The position numbers were made by a program, and so were the translations under genes. 64,000 nt of DNA, taken from contig CAIQWJ010000097.1 of assembly GCA_903875575.1 (NCBI GenBank), positions 1-64,000 on the forward strand, in the 5' to 3' direction. Shown here one piece after another: positions 17,383-26,370 of this stretch; the first letter of the stretch is position 1, and each line of letters opens with the position of its first letter. This stretch comes from an uncultured Acidobacteriia bacterium (GTDB taxonomy: Bacteria; Acidobacteriota; Terriglobia; Bryobacterales; Bryobacteraceae). The notes under the pieces were generated by a model. That model had not been told where the DNA came from. It did no database searches and saw nothing but the letters and a program-made list of their open reading frames with translations.

Positions 17383-17748
17383 TCAGAGTTCCTCCCCGCA
17401 CACAATCCTGTGCCCATCCGGCGTACTGAGCCCGAACTCGCGGAGTCCCCACGGCTTGTTCATCGGCACAGAAGAGACCAGCGCCCCTTTGGCCACGAAC
17501 TCCTGGTACAGTTCGTCCACGCCTTTCACCAGCCAGTGGACATACCAGGAGTGATTCCCCAGCTCCCCGGCCGGGCGCTCACCCACGCACTCGCCCAGCA
17601 TCACACGAAAACAATCGCGCGACAGAAAACTCCAGCCCGGGGCGTTGACCGGATCTACCTGAAAACCGAGTACATCCACGTAATATCGGGTCGATACCGC
17701 CAGATCACACACTGCCAGAACGCACCGCGAATTCACAATTTGAGCCAT
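17383..17748 (-). CDS. VOC-superfamily (glyoxalase/bleomycin-resistance fold) protein
   Basis: A 121-residue single-unit VOC protein with the paired beta-alpha-beta-beta-beta layout: SRCVLAVCDLAVSTRYYVDV at the start, a central NHSWYVHWLVKGVDELYQEF, and the end FGLSTPDGHRIVCGEEL, whose last strand carries the metal-type Glu. A His is present in the second module. Such proteins may be dioxygenases, isomerases, or drug- or antibiotic-binding proteins. The ATG at 17748 begins the domain directly. Likely forms a two-gene unit with the downstream methyltransferase. Confidence 0.7.
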   Translation of the reverse strand: MAQIVNSRCVLAVCDLAVSTRYYVDVLGFQVDPVNAPGWSFLSRDCFRVMLGECVGERPAGELGNHSWYVHWLVKGVDELYQEFVAKGALVSSVPMNKPWGLREFGLSTPDGHRIVCGEEL

Positions 17749-17805
17749 GTTCCATTGTTGTCGCGAGGGTACGCAAAGTAAAGTAGAAAAGGCCGCCGAC
17801 ATTGC

Positions 17806-18291
17806 ATGCTCTCCCGCCTCCAGTGGATCTACCTTCTCGACACGACTCTGCTCATCAGCGCCCTCGCGCTCCAGACTGTGAATTTCACCGGACTGATCAT
17901 CCACGAGTGGCTGGGCCTTGCCACAGCGATCCTGATCGTGCCGCATCTGCTGCTCGGGTGGACCTGGATCGCCGCTACCACTCGCCGCCTGCTCGCAGGC
18001 AAGCCTGATCCGGCACTTAACCGAACCCGAATCAACTATGCGCTGACCCTGGCGCTGTTCGCCTGCATCACGGCGCAGATTTTCTCCGGGATCCTGATTT
18101 CGCAACAGGCAATCCCCTGGCTGACGAAGACACCTGCCCTGGCTCTCACGGCCAACTTCGCCTGGGACCGGATCCATAAGAACTTCTCGGACTACGCGCT
18201 GATTCTGATCGGGCTCCATCTGGCAATTAACTGGAACTGGCTGGTCGCCGCCGTTCGCACGCGGCTCGGCTGGCGGAAGGCGGTTGCGTAG
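17806..18291 (+). CDS. DUF4405-like cytochrome-b-type membrane protein
   Basis: A 161-residue inner-membrane protein with four hydrophobic helices. Histidines sit in HEWLGLATAILIVPHLLLGW and near the last helix (HKNFSDYALILIGLHLAINW), the arrangement of DUF4405/cytochrome b561-like proteins, where paired histidines on helices can hold haem. A role in membrane electron transfer is possible. The stop codon shares one base with the GTG of the next gene, so the two are coupled. Confidence 0.6.
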   Translation: MLSRLQWIYLLDTTLLISALALQTVNFTGLIIHEWLGLATAILIVPHLLLGWTWIAATTRRLLAGKPDPALNRTRINYALTLALFACITAQIFSGILISQQAIPWLTKTPALALTANFAWDRIHKNFSDYALILIGLHLAINWNWLVAAVRTRLGWRKAVA

Positions 18292-18620
18292 TGAAACAAC
18301 TCTCCCGGATAGTGGGACAAATCGCCATGATCGCGGTAGCTGCCGCGTTATTCATAGGGCTGGTAACGCTGTATGCCCGGACGATGCATCCGCCGAGCGC
18401 ACAGGACCGCGCACGCTTCGATCAACGAGGACGGGGTGATCGCCCGGATCGTTTCAACCGTGGCAACCGCCGGGGCCGCGGAGACAGAGGCGAAGGAGGC
18501 GACGACCGCAAGCGCCCCAACAACGCGGAACTCTCCCGGTTTCCCGAGATTTTCAAAGAAGGCGGCCTGTTTGCTGTAGTCACTTTTGCGGGACGAAGAA
18601 TCCTGCGGCTTCGCCTCTGA
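18291..18620 (+). CDS. Small membrane-anchored Arg/Gly-rich protein
   Basis: A 109-residue protein with a single N-terminal membrane segment (about residues 8-28), then a disordered stretch full of RG and RGRGD units (RGRGDRPDRFNRGNRRGRGD and on), ending in a short hydrophobic stretch. The GTG start overlaps the stop of the DUF4405-like gene by one base, so they are probably partners. No family is recognised. RG-rich segments often bind nucleic acids, but here the anchor places it outside the membrane or at its surface, so the role is unclear. Low-complexity content means some caution about it being real, although the coupling supports it. Confidence 0.5.
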   Translation: MKQLSRIVGQIAMIAVAAALFIGLVTLYARTMHPPSAQDRARFDQRGRGDRPDRFNRGNRRGRGDRGEGGDDRKRPNNAELSRFPEIFKEGGLFAVVTFAGRRILRLRL

Positions 18621-18629
18621 GACCGTCTC

Positions 18630-19352
18630 ATGCTCCGGCAGTTTCTCTCCACTGACGACGCGCACCGTGCTTCACATGTCTTGAGGAAACTCGCCAGGCA
18701 CAGCGTTGAGATCTGGGCGCTCACCGGTGGGCTCGCCATTGAGCTTCACCGTCTCATTCACGGTCACGAGCCCTCGCTGCGTCCGCTGAACGACATCGAC
18801 TTCGTCGTAGACTCCTTCGACGACATCCCCGAAACCCTGAACCGCGATTTCCTGTTTCGGCATGTTCACGCCGCCGACCCGCCGGGCAGGACCCTTCTGC
18901 AATTCGTCGACAGCGAAACGGCTGTCCGCATCGACGTCTTCCGGGCGGTTGGTGCCACCATGAGCCGAACCCACACTTTGGATTGGACTGCGGGGCTCGG
19001 CCGCATCATCTCGCCGGAAGATCTTTGGGCGCGATCCGCGAGGCTGACTCTCGACCTTGCCGAAGGTGCGCCCATGCCAGCGAAGCATGCCCGGGATTTC
19101 CTTCATTTGGCGGGAATCGCAGAGCCGTCCGCGGTTCAAAGAGCATGGCAGGAACATCGAAAACGCCAGCAACCCGGGACCTTCGAGGATGCGCGTCAAT
19201 TAGCGAACACTCTGATTCCCTCCAGTACCTGCTTGTTGATCGATCCTGTTTATTCCACGGGCACCAACGCCGTGTGCCCTCGTTGCGAATCCACCACGCA
19301 GTTTCCTCTGGCCGATCCCAACGTCATCCTGTCGTTGCTGGGGTACTGCTGA
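18630..19352 (+). CDS. Nucleotidyltransferase-fold protein (AbiEii-like)
   Basis: A 240-residue cytosolic protein with the features of the polymerase-beta-type nucleotidyltransferase fold: ALTGGLAIELHR (Gly-Gly turn) at residues 30-41, LRPLNDIDFVVD (paired Asp) at 50-61 and VRIDVFRA (third acidic residue) at about 97-104. All three expected catalytic positions are acidic, so it may be active. After a helical C-terminal half there is a CPRCES motif. The best relatives are AbiEii/AbiGii-type toxins and other orphan nucleotidyltransferases. No AbiEi antitoxin is adjacent. It starts 9 bases after the Arg/Gly-rich gene. Confidence 0.6.
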   Translation: MLRQFLSTDDAHRASHVLRKLARHSVEIWALTGGLAIELHRLIHGHEPSLRPLNDIDFVVDSFDDIPETLNRDFLFRHVHAADPPGRTLLQFVDSETAVRIDVFRAVGATMSRTHTLDWTAGLGRIISPEDLWARSARLTLDLAEGAPMPAKHARDFLHLAGIAEPSAVQRAWQEHRKRQQPGTFEDARQLANTLIPSSTCLLIDPVYSTGTNAVCPRCESTTQFPLADPNVILSLLGYC

Positions 19353-19371
19353 TCAGCCGGCGACGGCACCC

Positions 19372-21450
19372 TTAGAAATCCAGTTTGTCAACGTTGGTGA
19401 TGTCAATTACCAGCGGAGCACCGAGGATAATCTCATCGCCGCGGACTTCGATCCTGCCCAATCGGCCGCCATCCATTGATGTGGTGCCAGCCGTCAGCTT
19501 GCCGGAAACCGCCTGCGCGCTCGCCAGCACGGAGAGATAGCCAAGATCATGTGTGTTCCACAACGCGATCATGGGCACGACGCCATCGTGAATATACGTC
19601 TTACAGATGCTCGGCAGCGAGAGGCCGATCACGGAGACGTCTTTCCGGCCTGCCTGTTTCACCGCCTCGGCGGAACCGGGAACGGCGGGGGCGGAGATTG
19701 CCATCATCAGCTTCACGTTCGGATAGACCTTGAGCAGCGTCTGGGTTTCGGCGAAGGCCTTGTCGCGATCGTCGTCACTGGGGCGAATGGTGACCAGGTT
19801 GAGTCCGGGGTACTTGGCCAGACGCTTCTTGATGAACTCGATCCACTCGTTCTGGTTAGTCGCTGTGAGGGCGCCGGTGATGATGGCGAAATCGCCCTTG
19901 CCGTTGAGGATTTTGGCAGCGGCGTCGGTGAGGGTGTTGGCGATGCCTTCGGAGGTGGCCTGATTGACCAGATAGTCGCGGGCGTCTTTCTGTGCGTCGG
20001 CGTCGAAGGTGAGGACTTTGATACCGGCGGCGCGCGCCTTTTTGAGCACCGTGGAGATGCCGCCTTTGTTTTCGACGGCGACGGCGATGGCGTCCACCTT
20101 ACGGGTGATCCAGTTTTCGACGAGTTCGTTCTGTTTGGCGGCATCGAGGCCGGTGGGGCCGTCCCAGATCATTTCGACACCAAGCTGCTTTGCTGCTTCC
20201 TCAGCGCCGGAACGGACGCTGACGAAGTAGGGGTCGCCCTTGGCTTTCGGCATGACGGCAATGACGGGAACGTGACCGGATGCAGTGGTGGGGGCGGCTG
20301 CGGCGCTGGCTGAAGCTGTAGGGGCTGCGGGACTGGCGATGGATCGCACGAGCCAGATGTTAGTACCCGCGACGATCAGCGCGCCGGCGAGGATCGCGCC
20401 ACAGAGAATTACGACCTGACTGTTTTTCACTTCTTCTTCACCTTCCTCATTGTGTGTTAGGCCCGTTGCCGGAGATTTCGAACGTTGCCGCAGACGCCAG
20501 CGGTCGAAACCGATGATCAAGACCAGAAGCGCGCCGGTCATCACGCCGGTCAGTTCCGAAGGCAGGGCGGCCAGATGCAGGCCGTTCTGCAGTACCGAAA
20601 GAAAGAATAACCCGAACAGCGTGCCCCAGAGGGTGCCGCGTCCGCCGAAGACACTGGTGCCGCCGAGCACGACGGCGGTGATGGCGTCGAGTTCATAGCC
20701 GGTTCCGGCGGAGGCTTTCGCCTGGCCCAGATGCGCGACGTAAATGATGGCCGCGAGGCTGGAGACAAGGCCGGAGAGCAGGTAGACGAGGCCGATACGT
20801 CGGGCCACGGGGATGCCTGCGTAGCGCGCGCCGGGTGCGCCGAAGCCAATGGCATAGAGTGCGCGGCCAATGACGGAGCGATGCAGGAGTACGGCGTAGA
20901 AGATGGCGACGACGGAGAAAAGAAGCGTCTGAACGGGCACAATGCCGAAGAGGTAACCCTGGCCGAGGTAGAGGAAAGACGCGGGGAAGTCGGTATAGTT
21001 GACCGCGCCTTGTGTGATGCCCTCGGCGATGCCGCGGTACATGGAAAAAGTACCGAGAGTGACGATGAGCGGCGGGAGTTTGAGACGCGCGATGAGCACG
21101 GCGTTGAGTGCGCCGCCGGCGAGTCCTGTGATGAGAGCGAGCAGGGCGGCTGCGACGAGTGGGAGATGAAGGTCGTGAAATGCCGCTCCGAAGACGATGG
21201 CAGAGAGACCCATCATGGAGCCAACGGAGAGGTCGATACCGCCGGTGACGATGACCGGCGTGAGTGCGAGCGCGAGCAAGCCGAGTTCCACGCTGAAGCG
21301 GACCACTTCGAAAAAGTTGGCCTGTGTGAAGAAGTTCTGCGCGACGCCGGAGAAGAGAGCGATTTCGGCGAGCAGGGCGATGAGCAGGGCCCATTCGCCG
21401 TTGGGGAAGACGCGCTTCAGTTTGCGATTGAACGAGGAGGCGTCAGACAC
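19372..21450 (-). CDS. Rhamnose-type ABC permease fused in frame to its binding protein
   Basis: A 692-residue frame. Residues 1-335 are an RbsC/BPD_transp_2 permease (VTGGIDLSVGSMMGLSAIVF, then AVVLGGTSVFGGRGTLWGT). After RSKSPATGLTHNEEGEEEV a new membrane segment (about 342-365, KNSQVVILCGAILAGALIVA) and an Ala/Ser linker lead into a complete type I periplasmic sugar-binding protein at about 385-692, with the rhamnose/AI-2 group pattern LPSICKTYI and LWNTHDLGYLSVLASAQ. The GTG at 21450 overlaps the upstream permease stop. A GTG at 20430 with purine-rich upstream bases could start the binding protein alone (352 residues), with the membrane segment as its signal anchor. Either way this is the third gene of the transport operon. 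Confidence 0.85.
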   Translation of the reverse strand: MSDASSFNRKLKRVFPNGEWALLIALLAEIALFSGVAQNFFTQANFFEVVRFSVELGLLALALTPVIVTGGIDLSVGSMMGLSAIVFGAAFHDLHLPLVAAALLALITGLAGGALNAVLIARLKLPPLIVTLGTFSMYRGIAEGITQGAVNYTDFPASFLYLGQGYLFGIVPVQTLLFSVVAIFYAVLLHRSVIGRALYAIGFGAPGARYAGIPVARRIGLVYLLSGLVSSLAAIIYVAHLGQAKASAGTGYELDAITAVVLGGTSVFGGRGTLWGTLFGLFFLSVLQNGLHLAALPSELTGVMTGALLVLIIGFDRWRLRQRSKSPATGLTHNEEGEEEVKNSQVVILCGAILAGALIVAGTNIWLVRSIASPAAPTASASAAAAPTTASGHVPVIAVMPKAKGDPYFVSVRSGAEEAAKQLGVEMIWDGPTGLDAAKQNELVENWITRKVDAIAVAVENKGGISTVLKKARAAGIKVLTFDADAQKDARDYLVNQATSEGIANTLTDAAAKILNGKGDFAIITGALTATNQNEWIEFIKKRLAKYPGLNLVTIRPSDDDRDKAFAETQTLLKVYPNVKLMMAISAPAVPGSAEAVKQAGRKDVSVIGLSLPSICKTYIHDGVVPMIALWNTHDLGYLSVLASAQAVSGKLTAGTTSMDGGRLGRIEVRGDEIILGAPLVIDITNVDKLDF

Positions 21451-22393
21451 GGGCGGCACCTCGCTTTTCGGCGCGTTCGCGGATGACTTCGACAACGATG
21501 GCGGCGAGGATGATGGCACCCTGGAGAGCGCGCTCCCACCAGGCGCTGACGCCGAGGAAGGTGAGCGCCGGACCGATGGCTCCGAGCAGAATCACCCCGA
21601 GGACGGTGCCGGCGATGCTGCCGGAGCCACCAGTGATGGCGGTGCCTCCGACGACGACGGCGGCGATGACTTTCATTTCGAGACCGAGACCGGCGTTGCC
21701 CGGAATCTGATTGAAGCGCACGGAATTGAGGACTGCCGCGAGGCCAGTCAGCGCGCCTGTGGCGGCAAAGACGGAGAAAGTAACGAGGCTGGTATCAATA
21801 CCGGCGAGTCGTGCAGCTTCGGGGTTGGAGCCGGTAGCGAAGATGGCGCGTCCGCCAGCGCGTGTTCGCAGGAACCAGGCAATGGCTGCAGTGAAGAAGA
21901 TGGCGGTGGTGGCCATGAGGAACGGATAGATGGCTTGAGAGAGGCCGAGCCACTGGAAACCGGGGGGGAGGTCGGAAACCCACGCACCTTGTGTGGCCCA
22001 GCGGAGGCCGTCGCGCAGGGCCACCATGGCGGCGAGAGTGACCACGATGGAAGGGATGCGCGCCCAGGCGGTAAGTGCGCCGTTGACCGCGCCGAGAGCA
22101 GCTCCGAACAGGATGGCGAACAGGGCGGCAAGAGGCACCGGCAGGCCGAACTTCGAAAGCACGCCGGCGACAATGCCGCAGACGGCGAAGAGGGAGCCGG
22201 GAGAGATATCGATCTGGCCGGTGAGAATCACCATGTTCATGCCAAGTGCAATGAGGAGGACGGGCATGTTGGCGAGGAACATGTCGGCGAGATTCTCGCC
22301 GGAGAAGTAGCCGGGGGCGAGTATAGCCAGTACGAGCGCGAGCAGCGCGATGGAGGCGGCGACGGAGAGTTCGCGACCGTAGCGGCGCATCAT
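21443..22393 (-). CDS. Sugar ABC transporter permease (rhamnose/ribose type)
   Basis: A 316-residue inner-membrane permease of the RbsC/BPD_transp_2 family with eight to ten hydrophobic segments. Family signatures are ILTGQIDISPGSLFAVCGIV in the N-terminal half and AVVVGGTAITGGSGSIAGTV near the C-terminus (the region that contacts the ATPase). Start ATGATG overlaps the upstream ATPase stop as ATGA, and its own stop lies within the next gene's first codons. Pairs with the fused permease at 19372-21450, which matches the two-permease layout of RhaP/RhaQ. Confidence 0.88.
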   Translation of the reverse strand: MMRRYGRELSVAASIALLALVLAILAPGYFSGENLADMFLANMPVLLIALGMNMVILTGQIDISPGSLFAVCGIVAGVLSKFGLPVPLAALFAILFGAALGAVNGALTAWARIPSIVVTLAAMVALRDGLRWATQGAWVSDLPPGFQWLGLSQAIYPFLMATTAIFFTAAIAWFLRTRAGGRAIFATGSNPEAARLAGIDTSLVTFSVFAATGALTGLAAVLNSVRFNQIPGNAGLGLEMKVIAAVVVGGTAITGGSGSIAGTVLGVILLGAIGPALTFLGVSAWWERALQGAIILAAIVVEVIRERAEKRGAARV

Positions 22394-23901
22394 GCGGCTG
22401 GCTCCTGCTCCACGTGGCCGAGCGCCAGGGCAAGGATCTTTTCCTGCGTGGCTTCTGCGCGGCTGAGTTCTCCGACGATGGCACCGGCGCGCATGACAGC
22501 AACGCGGTCGCTCATGCCAAGGACTTCTGGCAACTCGGAAGAAATCATCACAATGGCGAGGCCTGCGGCGGCGAGATCCATGATGATCGCGTGGATTTCG
22601 GATTTGGAGCCGACGTCGACGCCTTGTGTGGGTTCGTCCAGGATGAGGACTTTGGGATTCGTGGCGAGCCAGCGGGCGAGAGCGACTTTCTGCTGATTGC
22701 CGCCTGAGAGCGTGCCGGCGGGGGCATCGACGGAGGGCGTTTTCACCCGGAGTTGGGTGACGAAGCGTTCGGCCTGGGCGTGTTCTTCAGTGCTGTCAAT
22801 CAGCCCGTTGGAGGAAACACGGCGGAGGCTGCCGAGGGAGATATTGGCTGCGATGGCAAGTTCGAGCACAACGCCGTGCTGGCGACGGTCTTCGGGGACA
22901 TAGGCGAGGCCGTGTTCGATGGCGTCGGCTGGCGAGGCGATGATGACGGGGAGGCCGGAAAGCACGATATCGCCGGAATCAGGCGGCGTGAGACCGAAGA
23001 TGGTTTCCGCAAGTTGCGTGCGGCCGGAGCCGACCAGGCCCGCGATGCCGAGGATTTCACCGCGCCGGACCTGGAGCGATACGTTCCCGACGCCTGCTTC
23101 CCGGGAGGAGAGAGCGCGAAGTTGGAGTGCGACTTCGCCGAGAGGGACTTCGCGTTTGGGATAAACGGCGGCGACGTCGCGGCCCACCATGAGGGCGATT
23201 AGCTGTTCGCGATTAACGTCCGCGGCATTGCGAGTGCCAACGGTTTCGCCGTCGCGCAGGACGGTGATGCGGTCGGCAATGAGAGGGATTTCTTCGAGGC
23301 GGTGCGAGATGTAAATGATGCCCGCGCCTTCGGTCCTGAGGGCTGCGATAACGCGGAAGAGGCTGGAGACTTCGGTCTCCGTAAGGGATGAAGTCGGCTC
23401 ATCCATGATGACGACTTTGGCGTGCAGACCAATCGCCTTGGCGATTTCAACGATTTGCTGCTCCGGCATGGAGAGAGTAGAGACAAGCCGATCAGGATCA
23501 ATGATGGTGCCTGCGCGGGCGAGCAGTTCTTTGGCCTGCCAGGCGCGTTCGGTCCAGTTGACGCGTTTCCACGCCCCGTGGCATTCGATGGCGAGAGCGA
23601 TATTTTCGGCAACAGTGAGATGTGGGAAGAGCGCGGGCTGCTGGTAAATGGCGGCGATGCCGAGCGACTTCGCGATGGCCGGGCTGTTGTGCGGGACAGG
23701 CTTCCCTGCCACGCGGAGAATGCCGGAATCGGCAGTGACCGCGCCAGTCATGACTTTGATGAGCGTGGATTTGCCCGCGCCGTTTTCACCGATAAGCGCG
23801 TGGACTTCGCCGGGACGCAGTTCGAACGAGACGTTGCGGAGAGCGCGAACGCCCTCGAACGATTTCGAAATCGCAGCGGCCTCCAGCAGCGATGGCGTCA
23901 C
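22390..23901 (-). CDS. Sugar ABC transporter ATPase, two ABC domains
   Basis: A 503-residue tandem ATPase of the RbsA/MglA/RhaT type, on the cytosolic face of the importer. Domain 1: Walker A GENGAGKST, signature LSMPEQQIVEIAKA and Walker B VVIMDEPTS. Domain 2: a degenerate P-loop GLVGSGRTQLAE, signature LSGGNQQKVALARWLA and Walker B VLILDEPTQGVDVGSK. One degenerate site is normal for this family. It lies 8 bases after the rhamnulokinase gene and overlaps the permease gene, so kinase and importer are one transcript. Confidence 0.92.
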   Translation of the reverse strand: MTPSLLEAAAISKSFEGVRALRNVSFELRPGEVHALIGENGAGKSTLIKVMTGAVTADSGILRVAGKPVPHNSPAIAKSLGIAAIYQQPALFPHLTVAENIALAIECHGAWKRVNWTERAWQAKELLARAGTIIDPDRLVSTLSMPEQQIVEIAKAIGLHAKVVIMDEPTSSLTETEVSSLFRVIAALRTEGAGIIYISHRLEEIPLIADRITVLRDGETVGTRNAADVNREQLIALMVGRDVAAVYPKREVPLGEVALQLRALSSREAGVGNVSLQVRRGEILGIAGLVGSGRTQLAETIFGLTPPDSGDIVLSGLPVIIASPADAIEHGLAYVPEDRRQHGVVLELAIAANISLGSLRRVSSNGLIDSTEEHAQAERFVTQLRVKTPSVDAPAGTLSGGNQQKVALARWLATNPKVLILDEPTQGVDVGSKSEIHAIIMDLAAAGLAIVMISSELPEVLGMSDRVAVMRAGAIVGELSRAEATQEKILALALGHVEQEPAA

Positions 23902-23909
23902 GGTCTGGC

Positions 23910-25394
23910 TCAGATACCCGCCGCGGAGTAGTGTTCGAAGCGCACGGCGGCACGGTTCCAGGCTTCGTTGTCGCGCGGTTCGTAGACGTCGACAGGGAAG
24001 GAGCGTTCGATGATGGCACGCATCTCTTCCAGCGATGACGCGGCACCGGTGGCGAGCATCTGAACGCCAATGTTGCCGAGCACCGCGGCTTCCGTGGGGC
24101 CGGCAAGGACGCGCATACCGGTGGCATCGGCCGTGAATTGATTGAGCAGGCGGCTCTTGGAACCGCCTCCGATGACGCGGATCAATTCTGTGGTCTTGCC
24201 GGTGACGGTGGCCATGTCGCGGAGGATGATGCGGTACTTGAGCGAAAGGCTTTCGAGGATGGCGCGGGTGAAGGCACCGGGCGAATCGGGCACGGGCTGG
24301 TCGGTCTTGCGACAGAATTCGGCGATGGCAGCGGGCATGTCCGGCGGACTGAGGAAAAGGCTGCTATCGGGATTGACCAGAGAGCGGAAAGGGGGCGCGG
24401 TGGCGGCTTCGTCGGTGAGTTGCGCGTAGTCGTAATCGTTGCCGGCTGCGGCCCAGGCGCGGCGGCAGCACTGGAGCATCCAGAGGCCCATCACGTTCTT
24501 GAGCATGCGGGTTGTGCCGCAGATGCCGCCTTCATTGGTGAAGTTGAAACGCATGGCGTCGTCTGAAAGGATGGGCGCGGTGAGTTCGGTGCCGATCAAA
24601 CTCCAGGTGCCGGAACTGATGAAGGCTGCGTGTCCTCGCGCGGTGATGGCTGCAACGGCGGAAGCGGTATCGTGCGAACCGGGCGCGATCACGGGAGTGC
24701 CGGTGAGCGAGGCATGGCGCGAGATGCCCGGGAGCAGATGGCCGACGACGTGGCCGGGTTCCACGATTTCGGCGGGCAGGCGCGAGGGCAGACCGAGTTG
24801 TTCAAGGAGGTCAACCGCCCAGTTGCGCGTGACGGGGTTCATGAACTGGGTAGTGCTGGCGTCGGTATATTCGCAGACGGCGTTGCCGGTCATCCAGTAA
24901 TGGAAGAGATCCGGCATCATGATGAGCTTTTCGGCGGCGGCGAGGATGCTGGGGTTGTCGCGCTGCGCGGCGAAAAGCTGGTAGAGAGTGTTGATGGCCA
25001 TCAACTGGATGCCGGTGGCGCGGTAAATGTCGGCTCGGGAGACGCGGGCGAGAACTTCGTCGAAAGCGGTGACGTTGCGCTGGTCGCGGTAGTGAAACGG
25101 GTTCTGAAGGAGTTCGCCACCCTGGCCAAGAAGGGCGTAATCGACCCCCCAGGCATCGACGCCGATACCGGAGAGGCGGGGAAGGTCGGAGGTAGAGAGA
25201 GCCCGTGACATTTCGAGCCAGATGCGGGGGGCGTCCCAGTGTTTGGTGCCGTGGTATTCGACAGGTTCGTTGGCAAAACGGTGGATTTCGCGGATATCGA
25301 GGGTGCCTTCGGACAGGGAACCAAGGAAGGCGCGACCACTTTCGGCGCCGAGATCGAAAGCGAGATAAGTTTGTGCGTTAGAGGAGCCGGGCAT
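23910..25394 (-). CDS. rhaB: Rhamnulokinase (FGGY kinase)
   Basis: A 494-residue carbohydrate kinase that phosphorylates L-rhamnulose to rhamnulose 1-phosphate in the cytosol. The N-terminal FGGY_N half has the RhaB pattern FDLGAESGRAFLGSL and GIGVDAWGVDYALL; the ligand/Mg region PGSHDTASAVAA is central, and the C-terminal half has ISSGTWSLIG and RVIGGGSKSRLLNQFTADAT (ATP site). These match rhamnulokinases rather than glycerol or xylulose kinases. It is the first gene of the rhamnose-importer operon and shares a 70-base divergent region with the FIST gene. Isomerase and aldolase for rhamnose are not in this window. Confidence 0.9.
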   Translation of the reverse strand: MPGSSNAQTYLAFDLGAESGRAFLGSLSEGTLDIREIHRFANEPVEYHGTKHWDAPRIWLEMSRALSTSDLPRLSGIGVDAWGVDYALLGQGGELLQNPFHYRDQRNVTAFDEVLARVSRADIYRATGIQLMAINTLYQLFAAQRDNPSILAAAEKLIMMPDLFHYWMTGNAVCEYTDASTTQFMNPVTRNWAVDLLEQLGLPSRLPAEIVEPGHVVGHLLPGISRHASLTGTPVIAPGSHDTASAVAAITARGHAAFISSGTWSLIGTELTAPILSDDAMRFNFTNEGGICGTTRMLKNVMGLWMLQCCRRAWAAAGNDYDYAQLTDEAATAPPFRSLVNPDSSLFLSPPDMPAAIAEFCRKTDQPVPDSPGAFTRAILESLSLKYRIILRDMATVTGKTTELIRVIGGGSKSRLLNQFTADATGMRVLAGPTEAAVLGNIGVQMLATGAASSLEEMRAIIERSFPVDVYEPRDNEAWNRAAVRFEHYSAAGI

Positions 25395-25464
25395 GGGATT
25401 GTTGGAACGGTTTTTCTACTGAAGATTCAGTGTATTACGCGACAGGTGGGCTTTAGGGGCGGAG

Positions 25465-26370
25465 TTGCTGGAATCCGGGTGGCCCCTGCCGATAAGAGTA
25501 TTGGGAACATCTGCCCGAAGTCTGACGGCGCGTCCCGCAAGCGAGGAAGCACATGCGAACGGAACAGTTTTGTGGAACGAAGACGGCAGCATCAACGCGT
25601 GCACCGAGTTTCCGCGAGAGAAGGCGCAGGTGGTTTTCGTTTTTGGCGCGGGGCAGTTGCTGGCGGCAGAGGGCGGAGTAACGGGCGCGGTTGTGGCTGA
25701 CCTTGAGCGGCGTTACCCGAACGCCGTGATCGCAGGCTGCAGCACCGCTGGCGACATCCACGGGACGAGCATCACCGATGCGGACATCTCCGTGACGGCC
25801 GTGCATTTCGAGAAGACTCAGGTGGTCGCGCGAGCTGAACCTATTCCGGGGCCGGACGCGTGTCTGGAAACCGGCAGCCGACTGGCGCGTGCACTTCCGA
25901 AAGAAGGCCTGCAGCACGTTTTCGCGTTGTGCAAAGGCCTCAACGTCAACGGCAGCGACCTGATCAAGGGGATGACAGACGAGTTGCCGGCCAACGTGGG
26001 AGTGAGCGGCGGATTGGCGGGCGATGGCACGCGGTTCGGCACAACATGGATACTTTCGGACGGCGAGTCCTTTTCCGAGCACGTGATGGCGCTGGGTTTC
26101 TACGGGAACAGCCTGCGTGTCGGATGTTCCGCGACGGGACCGTGGGACGAGTTCGGCCCGGAGCGTCGTGTGACCAGTTCGAGCAAGAACGAAGTCTTCG
26201 AATTCAACGGGCAGTCGGCGCTGGCGCTCTATAAGTCTTATCTGGGAGAACTGGCGGCTGATCTTCCCGCCAGTGGGCTTTTTTTCCCGATTGCGTTGCG
26301 CAATCCGAACTCTTCGCACTGCGTAATCCGCACTCTGCTGGCCTGCGACGAAGCGAAACAAGAAGCGTGA
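25465..26370 (+). CDS. FIST-domain sensor protein, N-terminal part of a split gene
   Basis: A 301-residue piece holding FIST_N and much of FIST_C. The FIST_N core is VVFVFGAGQLLA, then NAVIAGCSTAGDIHGTSITD, and VSGGLAGDGTRFG. FIST_C runs from about residue 215 (GQSALALYKSYLGELAADLP) to RTLLACDEAKQEA, where the frame stops in mid-domain. The rest of the domain continues in the next frame with a GTGA overlap. FIST domains are cytosolic small-ligand sensors, thought to bind amino acids, coupled to kinases or cyclases. The start is uncertain: no ATG is available in frame, a TTG at 25465 is used here, and the domain itself begins near codon 30. Confidence 0.6.
   Translation: MLESGWPLPIRVLGTSARSLTARPASEEAHANGTVLWNEDGSINACTEFPREKAQVVFVFGAGQLLAAEGGVTGAVVADLERRYPNAVIAGCSTAGDIHGTSITDADISVTAVHFEKTQVVARAEPIPGPDACLETGSRLARALPKEGLQHVFALCKGLNVNGSDLIKGMTDELPANVGVSGGLAGDGTRFGTTWILSDGESFSEHVMALGFYGNSLRVGCSATGPWDEFGPERRVTSSSKNEVFEFNGQSALALYKSYLGELAADLPASGLFFPIALRNPNSSHCVIRTLLACDEAKQEA

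Noticed and set aside
21197-22696. A 499-codon plus-strand frame across the sugar permease genes
   Set aside because: Antisense of three well-supported ABC genes; product is Gly/Asp/Glu-rich without motifs.
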